DNA of 11,316 bases, taken from Lysinibacillus sp. Its GTDB lineage: Bacteria > Bacillota > Bacilli > Bacillales_A > Planococcaceae. Below are positions 6,406-11,316 of the stretch, in pieces. Both the position numbers and the translations under genes were made by a program. The notes beneath the pieces are model-generated. The model did not search any database and was not told the DNA's origin. It was given only the letters and a program-made list of their open reading frames with translations. The DNA lies in NCBI GenBank assembly GCA_012735355.1, contig JAAYHP010000381.1, forward strand, positions 1 through 11,316. The letters run 5' to 3'. Every line of letters starts with the position of its first letter. The stretch's first letter is position 1.

Positions 6406-7356
6406 TCAAAGTTCTTCATTCACTTCAACGAGCTTCCCTTGCTTTAATGTAAAAACAGAAAAATCATTAGCCACAAATACATGGGGAAAGATAGTTTTCG
6501 CTTCATTGATAATTCCTTCCATATCTTGAGGTAAAAATCTCGCACTAATATGGTTTAATATTAAATGTTTTGCTGAAGCTTCATTGGCGATTTTTGCGGC
6601 ATCCATATTTGTGGAATGGCCGTAATCGCTCGCTAAATGATCTGTCTTATGATCAAAGGTTGCTTCATGCTCAACGATATCCGCATCTTTACTAAGCTCA
6701 CGGGATGCATCACAATATTTTGTATCTCCTAAAATAGTTACGACAAAACCTTTTTTCGGTGGAGCCGTTACATCTTTGCTGTAAACAACGGTACCATCTT
6801 CTAATGTAACGTCCTCACCATGTTTTAATTTGCCGAGCAATGGTCCTTTCGGTACTCCAAGTGCCTTTGCTTTATCTATTAATAGTTCACCAAGTAATGG
6901 TTTTTGTTCGATACGATAGCCATAGCATGGAATGACATGCTCTAATTGTTTAACGGTAACGATAAATTGATCATCTTCAAAAATAATGCCTTCTTCGATT
7001 TCGACAAATTGCAATGGATATGTTAAATGGGTATTGGAAATTTCTAAAGAACATAGTACCCATTCTTTTAATCCTTTTGGTCCATAAAGGACTAAAGGAT
7101 CTACTCCTCCTAGAAAAGATCTGGAACTAAGAAGGCCAGGTAATCCGAAAATATGGTCACCGTGTAGATGGGTTATAAATATTTTTTCTATTTTTCTAGG
7201 TTTAATCGTTGTTTGTAATATTTGATGTTGAGTAGCTTCTCCACAATCGAATAGCCAAATCGTTCCCCGTTCTTCAAGCAATTTAAACGCAAGGGAACTT
7301 GTATTTCTTTCTTTTGATGGCATTCCTGCTCCTGTTCCCAAAAAATGTAACTCCAT
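6406..7356 (-). CDS. rnz: Ribonuclease Z (tRNA 3'-processing endonuclease)
   Basis: A 316-aa long-arm bacterial RNase Z that removes 3' trailers from tRNA precursors, mainly those lacking an encoded CCA. The zinc-binding motif THLHGDH is at residues 62-68 (His63, His65, Asp67, His68), with His140, Asp211 (ILGD) and His~268 (LNHIS) at the spacing known for the B. subtilis enzyme. The N-terminal FLGTGAGMPS and the exosite arm with GPLLGKLKHG (~171-180) are also present. ATG 7356 with GGAG 6 bases upstream is preferred over the in-frame TTG 7368. It follows dinB by 28 bases, so the two probably share a transcript. In B. subtilis, zwf and gnd lie between dinB and rnz; they are absent here. Confidence 0.96.
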   Translation of the reverse strand: MELHFLGTGAGMPSKERNTSSLAFKLLEERGTIWLFDCGEATQHQILQTTIKPRKIEKIFITHLHGDHIFGLPGLLSSRSFLGGVDPLVLYGPKGLKEWVLCSLEISNTHLTYPLQFVEIEEGIIFEDDQFIVTVKQLEHVIPCYGYRIEQKPLLGELLIDKAKALGVPKGPLLGKLKHGEDVTLEDGTVVYSKDVTAPPKKGFVVTILGDTKYCDASRELSKDADIVEHEATFDHKTDHLASDYGHSTNMDAAKIANEASAKHLILNHISARFLPQDMEGIINEAKTIFPHVFVANDFSVFTLKQGKLVEVNEEL

Positions 7357-7384
7357 GATAATCTCCAATCTCTTAGTAAATCTT

Positions 7385-8617
7385 TTATTCTTCCTTTAAA
7401 TCTTCAAAGAAATCTTTACTAAAACTTGTTTTCGATGCATAGCTTTTTTTCTTAATATTTACTCCCTTTTGAATAATACCTTTGCCAAACTTTCGTTCCA
7501 TTTCATTGATAATTTCAACGATCGGTTCTTCTTTAGTATATTGATTATAATTAAAAATCGAAAGCTGTTCAGCGATATACTTCCGATCTTGCACGTTGGA
7601 TATCGTTACACCAAGTAGCCTAATCGGTGTTCCATCCCAACATTTGTGAAATAGTTTCATTGCTTCCGTATATATTTCATTTTTTAAATAAAGTGGGTTT
7701 TGAACTGTTTTGCTTTTCGTCTGATTATGCCAATGACAATCCCTAATTTGTATGCTGATAGTTGCACCACACAAATTTTTTGCTAAAAGCCTTTCAGCAA
7801 CTTTTTCAGCAAGTTGTTGAAAGGTTTTTTCTATCTCTTTCATATCTGTAATATCATAGGGAAGGGTTGTTGAATTGCCAACACTTTTCGTGTCATAAAT
7901 CGCATTCGGATCCACTTCCCTTGAATCGATCCCTTTTGCTCTTAATCTTAAACGAACCCCATTTTTTCCGAGCTCTTTCTTTAATAGTCCTTCATTTGAA
8001 TGGGCTAAATCACCAATCGTGTATATGTTTTAGGAATTTAATTTTTTTGCCGTACTTTCCCCTACACCATGCATTTTGATGACAGGTAGAGGCCATAGTT
8101 GCTTTGGAACATCCCGTTTCCTTAGCACTGTAATGCCCATCGGTTTTTTCATATCTGATGCAGTTTTGGCTAAAAATTTATTCGGTGCAATTCCAATGGA
8201 ACATGGTAAATCTAATTCATTCCATATTCTTAATTGAATTTCCTTTGCAATTTCTAACGGATGCCGTTCCTTTGAGAGATCCGTTACATCCATATACCCT
8301 TCATCAATCGAAACGGGTTCTACAATTTTCGTATAACTTTTTAAAATCGAAAACATGGCTTTTGAAGCTTCTCGATATTTTGGAAAATCTGGAGGTAGGA
8401 TGATTAATTCAGGACACTTTTTAAGCGCCTCTCCCACTTTCATTGTAGTATAAATACCTTTATTTCTCGCTTCGTAGGAACTAGTTACAATAATCCCTCG
8501 ACGTTCTTTCGGATTACCTGCAATAGCGATCGGTTTTCCTTTTAACTCCGGATTATAGGCTTGTTCCACGGAAGCATAGAAGCTATTCATATCTACATGA
8601 AATATAATTCTTACCAT
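7385..8617 (-). pseudogene. dinB: DNA polymerase IV (Y-family) gene with in-frame stop at codon 196
   Basis: A DinB/PolY1-like translesion polymerase, 410 codons plus stop. ATG 8617 (MVRIIFHVDMNSFYASVE) has an ideal AGGAGG site 7 bases upstream. Catalytic Asp9 and the SIDEG motif with Asp105 and Glu106 are intact, as is the palm end SIGIAPNKFLAKTA. The helix-hairpin-helix in the thumb reads VIKMHGVGESTAKKLNS, then TAA (8030-8032), then NIYTIGDLAHS in the same frame. That frame stays open through the little-finger domain to SFSKDFFEDLKEE at the C-terminus. Only a Leu-like residue seems replaced, so one base change (for example TTA to TAA) would explain it. The product would be a 195-aa fragment with no little finger and no clamp contact. 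A sequencing error is possible. Upstream of rnz, likely cotranscribed. Confidence 0.88.
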
Positions 8618-8723
8618 CCCATCACCTCCTGAATATACCTTCATTCTATAAAATTTTATCATATTTTTATGTTTTTTTATCAGTGATACCGATCCTATTG
8701 CATGTACTATTAAAATATAATGA

Positions 8724-8752
8724 TTGACAACAATAAAAAGTTTTATTATCCT
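8724..8752 (+). promoter_or_regulatory. Sigma-A promoter of bioY
   Basis: A perfect -35 TTGACA (8724-8729), a 17-base spacer and -10 TATCCT (8747-8752, 4/6). The start would fall near 8759, inside the BirA-like operator, as expected for repression by occlusion. Confidence 0.65.
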
Positions 8753-8756
8753 TTAT

Positions 8757-8787
8757 GTGTAAACTTACAAATAAATCAGGTTAACTA
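8757..8787 (+). promoter_or_regulatory. BirA operator upstream of bioY
   Basis: GTGTAAAC (8757-8764), exactly 15 bases, then GTTAACTA (8780-8787). This is the geometry of the Bacillus BirA box (TTGTTAAC, 15 bases, GTTAACAA), with changes at the outer positions. Biotinyl-AMP-bound BirA should bind here and shut off bioY when biotin is plentiful. The right half ends just before the ribosome binding site. Confidence 0.75.
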
Positions 8788-8797
8788 AAGGGGAGAA

Positions 8798-9352
8798 ATG
8801 AATTTGAGCTCTAAAACATATTCACTTGTGCTTACAGCATTCGGGGCAGCTATTATTGCTGTTTTAGCACAAATCACAATACCTCTACCACTCGTTCCTA
8901 TAACAGGCCAAACTTTAGCGATCGGATTAATTGTAACGATTTTAGGATTCAAATATGGAACTATAGCAGTTTTAGTATATATTTTATTGGGTGCCGTTGG
9001 TTTGCCGGTGTTTACTGGAATGTCTGGTGGATTATCAATTTTAGTTGGTCCAACGGGAGGATATATCGTCGGCTTTATTTTAACAGCTCTAGTAATGGGA
9101 GCGTATTTAAATAAGTTTGGATTTACATATTTCCATGCAATCATTGCAAATGTAATGGGGATGATGATTACTTTAGCCTTTGGTACAGTGTGGTTAAAAA
9201 TCGTAGCAGAGATGTCTTTCATGCAAGCATTTTTAGCCGGGGCAGCACCATTTATCGTATTGGAAATGATTAAAGGTGTTATCGCTGCTTATGTAGGAAT
9301 TGCGGTTCGTAACCGCTTAATAAGCGCTAATTTATTAAAACAGTTAGTATAA
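8798..9352 (+). CDS. bioY: BioY, biotin-specific ECF transporter substrate component
   Basis: A 184-aa integral membrane protein of usual BioY length that binds biotin and works with a shared energy-coupling module (EcfA/EcfA'/EcfT), which is not encoded in this window. About six hydrophobic segments span the protein. The family landmarks PLVPITGQTLA (~31-41), VYILLGAVGLPVF (~60-72) and GPTGGYIVGF (~84-93) are present. ATG 8798 sits only 2 bases after GGGGAG, while TTG 8804 would have 8-base spacing, so the true start may be six bases later. The BirA box and promoter upstream support biotin uptake. There is no bio biosynthesis gene in the window, so nothing can be said about whether the organism makes biotin. 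It converges on the SLH gene, with terminators between. Confidence 0.95.
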   Translation: MNLSSKTYSLVLTAFGAAIIAVLAQITIPLPLVPITGQTLAIGLIVTILGFKYGTIAVLVYILLGAVGLPVFTGMSGGLSILVGPTGGYIVGFILTALVMGAYLNKFGFTYFHAIIANVMGMMITLAFGTVWLKIVAEMSFMQAFLAGAAPFIVLEMIKGVIAAYVGIAVRNRLISANLLKQLV

Positions 9353-9388
9353 TGTAACTTGTACTTTAAAGTTCTATAGACCCTCTTC

Positions 9389-9417
9389 TCCTTCTCTTTT
9401 TGAGAAGGAATTTTTTT
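9389..9417 (+). terminator. Terminator of bioY
   Basis: TCCTTCTC (9389-9396) pairs with GAGAAGGA (9402-9409) around TTTTT and is followed by A and seven T residues (9411-9417). It is the first of two adjacent hairpins between the convergent genes. Confidence 0.9.
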
Positions 9418-9455
9418 AAAAAAATGCGAATGGCCTATGTGACCATTCGCATTTT
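9418..9455 (-). terminator. Terminator of the SLH-domain gene
   Basis: A perfect 13-bp stem, AAAATGCGAATGG (9421-9433) with CCATTCGCATTTT (9443-9455), around a 9-base loop. On the minus strand it is followed by a U-tract (A residues 9418-9424). It begins 11 bases after the SLH gene stop codon. Confidence 0.88.
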
Positions 9456-9466
9456 CTCTTCATTCA

Positions 9467-11316
9467 TTACTTTGTTTTTTTATAAAGCTTTTCTGCTTCA
9501 CCAATTAAATCTTCTAATTCATCAATTAAATCATCTAATTTTTTAGATTTTTGCTTTTTCGCATCACTTAATACTGATTTTGCATCTTTGATGACTTTAT
9601 TCAATTGGTTACGAGCTTTTGTAACACCTTTATCATCGTCAATTGCATCTTCTAAATCGATAATTGCATCTTCTAGGTCATCAATTGCATCTTCAAGTTC
9701 ATCGATATAGTCATCGATACTTTTATCCTCTAAATAATCAATTTCATCTTCAATTTCGTCATAAAGTTTCTTAGCATCTTTAATTAAATCTTTTAAATCA
9801 TTTTGTAGAGATTTAATATTTTCTTTTGAATTTTTTACGTCGTCCAACGCATCTTCAGCCGCATCAATCGCTTTATCTAAATCTTTTAAAGTCGATTTCA
9901 ATTTGCTTAAAGAAGCGCCATCATCTAATAAATCTTCAGAAGTATCATATTGTTTTTCTAATTTTTTAATCGCATCTTCTAATAATTTTTTGTCGCTAGT
10001 GCTACTAGAGCTACTGCTGCTAGATTTATTGCTTTCCTTAGCAGCTGCTTCTGCGCTGTCATAATCTTTTTTCGCAGCGTTGATTTCAGATTCAAAAGTG
10101 CGGATTGCGCTATCTAATTCAACTTTATTAGCAGCTTTTGCATTTTGTAAAACTTTATTTGCGTTGTTAATTGCTGTATCTAATGTGTTTAACATTTTCA
10201 GTAAGTTAGCTCTTTCAGACTCATATTCTTTATCATATTTTTCGATATCATTAATTTTCTTTTTAAGGTCTTTAATCTCGTCTTTTACATCATCAATCTC
10301 ATCTTCTACATCATCGATTTCATCTTTAATGTCATCAATTTCATCTTCAATCTCTTTGATAAGATCGTCATATCTTTTGATTTCATCATCATCTTTTGCA
10401 TTATTTTTTTGCTTTTTATAGTAAGAAAGATCCGCTCTTAATTCTTTTAATTCATCTTCTAAGTCATCTAATTCATCTTCTAAGTCATCTAATTCATCTT
10501 CTAAATCATCTAATTCATCTTTGTATTTTTTAAGTTTTGATGAATCGCTGCTTGACGGTTTTACATTGTTAAGTTTTTTCAGCTGTGCAGATACTTCATT
10601 TCGAGCTGATTTTAAATTACTAGTCGAATTTTCGATATCTTTTTTAATTGAAGCGATTAATTCAGCTTCTGCTCTTTTCTTTTCTTCTTCAATTCTCTTT
10701 TGTTCAGCAATTCTTGCTTCTTCTTCAGGATTCCATCCTACCCAAGTATCCCAATAATCTTCTTTACCATCTGCACGTTTATGGTTGATTACACGCTCAA
10801 TGAATGCAACTAAATGTCCTCGAGCAACAACACCGCTTGGATTGTACTCGCCCTCGTTGACCGTTATATTAAGCGCACCTAAAGTGCCGATATATTCATA
10901 GCTCCAAGAATTTTTCGGCACATCGTTAAATTCTTTTAAGTGTGGAGATTGTAATTCGAAAGCTTCCACTAAAATTTTTGCCATTTGTTCACGAGTTAAA
11001 TGGGCTTGTGGATTAAATTTCTCTCCCTTATTGAATACACCAATCTCTGTTAATTTTGCGATAGCTGCATAATGAGTATTCATTTTCGTTACATCTTTAA
11101 AGCCTGGATCTTTTACATTTGTTAAATCGAGACCCATTGCTCTTGCGATAATGGAAGCCGCTTGTGCTCGTGTAACTTTTTCATAAGGTCTAAATGTATT
11201 ATCTTCAAAACCGCTAATAATATTGAATTTTACCAATTTTTGTAACGGTTCGTAATAAAATTCATTTTCTTTCACATCTTTGAAAGTTAATTTTTCGGCG
11301 CTAGCCCCCATGGCAC
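9467..11316 (-). CDS. SLH-domain cell-surface protein with acidic coiled-coil body (5' end outside window)
   Basis: 614 residues are visible from the ATG at 11311, but the frame is open to the window edge and MGASA just before EKLTFKDV looks like the end of a signal peptide, so the true start lies outside. Three SLH domains follow at ~8-60, 69-120 and 126-175, with TRAQ, TREQ and the weaker ARGH at the cell-wall-polymer-binding positions. They should anchor the protein to pyruvylated secondary wall polymer. After a Trp-rich linker (YWDTWVGW, 186-193) the rest is coiled coil: ~195-250, 256-360 and 440-610, with a poly-Ser linker at 430-438. Heptads such as ELDDLED repeat with extreme Asp/Glu content. 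It lacks an LPXTG motif and has no enzymatic domain I recognise. It could be an S-layer-associated or spacer/adhesin protein. Confidence 0.85.
   Translation of the reverse strand, partial: AMGASAEKLTFKDVKENEFYYEPLQKLVKFNIISGFEDNTFRPYEKVTRAQAASIIARAMGLDLTNVKDPGFKDVTKMNTHYAAIAKLTEIGVFNKGEKFNPQAHLTREQMAKILVEAFELQSPHLKEFNDVPKNSWSYEYIGTLGALNITVNEGEYNPSGVVARGHLVAFIERVINHKRADGKEDYWDTWVGWNPEEEARIAEQKRIEEEKKRAEAELIASIKKDIENSTSNLKSARNEVSAQLKKLNNVKPSSSDSSKLKKYKDELDDLEDELDDLEDELDDLEDELKELRADLSYYKKQKNNAKDDDEIKRYDDLIKEIEDEIDDIKDEIDDVEDEIDDVKDEIKDLKKKINDIEKYDKEYESERANLLKMLNTLDTAINNANKVLQNAKAANKVELDSAIRTFESEINAAKKDYDSAEAAAKESNKSSSSSSSSTSDKKLLEDAIKKLEKQYDTSEDLLDDGASLSKLKSTLKDLDKAIDAAEDALDDVKNSKENIKSLQNDLKDLIKDAKKLYDEIEDEIDYLEDKSIDDYIDELEDAIDDLEDAIIDLEDAIDDDKGVTKARNQLNKVIKDAKSVLSDAKKQKSKKLDDLIDELEDLIGEAEKLYKKTK
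9640..9720 (-). repeat. Coding heptad repeat in the SLH protein, C-terminal set
   Basis: Imperfect 21-base units around ATTGCATCTTCTA encode DAIDDLE/DAIIDLE/DAIDD (residues ~541-559). The units vary at the DNA level, suggesting older duplication than the 10451 set. Confidence 0.6.
10270..10355 (-). repeat. Coding heptad repeat in the SLH protein, middle set
   Basis: Degenerate 21-base units encode EIDDIKD, EIDDVED and EIDDVKD in succession (residues ~324-345), an isoleucine version of the leucine heptads at 10451. Confidence 0.65.
10451..10521 (-). repeat. Near-identical 21-bp tandem repeat in the SLH protein
   Basis: Three full 21-base units (10451-10471, 10472-10492, 10493-10513) plus a partial fourth; the first two are identical and the third differs by one base. 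Each encodes one heptad, LDDLEDE. Unit length is a multiple of three and of the heptad, so copy change keeps frame and coiled-coil phase. Confidence 0.9.

Noticed and set aside
8030..8040. Frameshift as the cause of the split dinB
   Set aside because: Coordinates of both halves are in the same frame and the codons after TAA continue the protein directly; it is a nonsense codon.
8618..8700. SOS (LexA) box ahead of dinB
   Set aside because: No CGAAC-N4-GTTCG-like sequence is visible; damage induction cannot be claimed.
8785..9222. 145-codon minus-strand ORF over bioY
   Set aside because: Antisense shadow of an unmistakable BioY with its own promoter, operator and terminator.
10451..10521. CRISPR-like array
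   Set aside because: Units are directly adjacent 21-mers without spacers, in frame with coiled-coil heptads.
10080..10757. Ser/Leu-rich plus-strand ORFs inside the SLH gene
   Set aside because: They are antisense readings of the Asp/Glu-rich heptads; low-complexity with no start signals.

Overview
The window is AT-rich Firmicutes chromosome, almost certainly from the Bacillaceae (Bacillales). The evidence is strong AGGAGG-type ribosome binding sites, frequent TTG/GTG starts, a proline T-box, a BirA-type operator, and a gene set matching the Bacillus subtilis yqj neighbourhood as I remember it (yqjH/dinB, rnz/yqjK, proI/yqjO, yqjP, yqjQ, yqzG). I cannot name the species.

Layout. Positions 1-403 hold no gene. 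They carry GC-richer, imperfectly repeated intergenic DNA of a kind common in Bacillaceae. On the minus strand follow yqzG (404-736) and the short-chain dehydrogenase yqjQ (810-1559), which look like one transcript read yqjQ then yqzG. Next are nsrR (1641-2078, minus) and the divergent hmp (2278-3438, plus), a nitric-oxide sensor and detoxification pair sharing a 199-bp control region with two NsrR-like half-sites 40 bp apart. A bidirectional terminator (3464-3510) separates hmp from a broken lipoprotein gene (3546-3749, minus), which lies just downstream of the metallo-beta-lactamase-fold gene yqjP (3766-4707, minus). yqjP and proC have back-to-back promoters at 4764-4830. yqjP has a perfect 22-bp palindrome right after its -10 box, and proC has a tRNA-Pro T-box leader.

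The second half holds a two-helix small membrane protein (6094-6324, minus), RNase Z (6406-7356, minus), and a full-length dinB (7385-8617, minus) interrupted by one in-frame TAA. bioY (8798-9352, plus) follows, with a consensus-like promoter overlapped by a BirA box. Back-to-back terminators lead to a large SLH-domain surface protein (9467-11316, minus, 5' end outside the window) with very acidic, internally repeated coiled coils.

How it works together. This is mostly housekeeping chromosome rather than a single dedicated system. Small-molecule control is prominent: NO through NsrR, uncharged tRNA-Pro through the T-box, biotin through BirA, and probably an unknown repressor at yqjP. I found no convincing new multi-gene system. 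The points most worth a second look are the dinB nonsense codon, the doubly shifted lipoprotein gene, the sequestered ribosome binding site of yqzG, the yqjP palindrome, and the acidic SLH protein.
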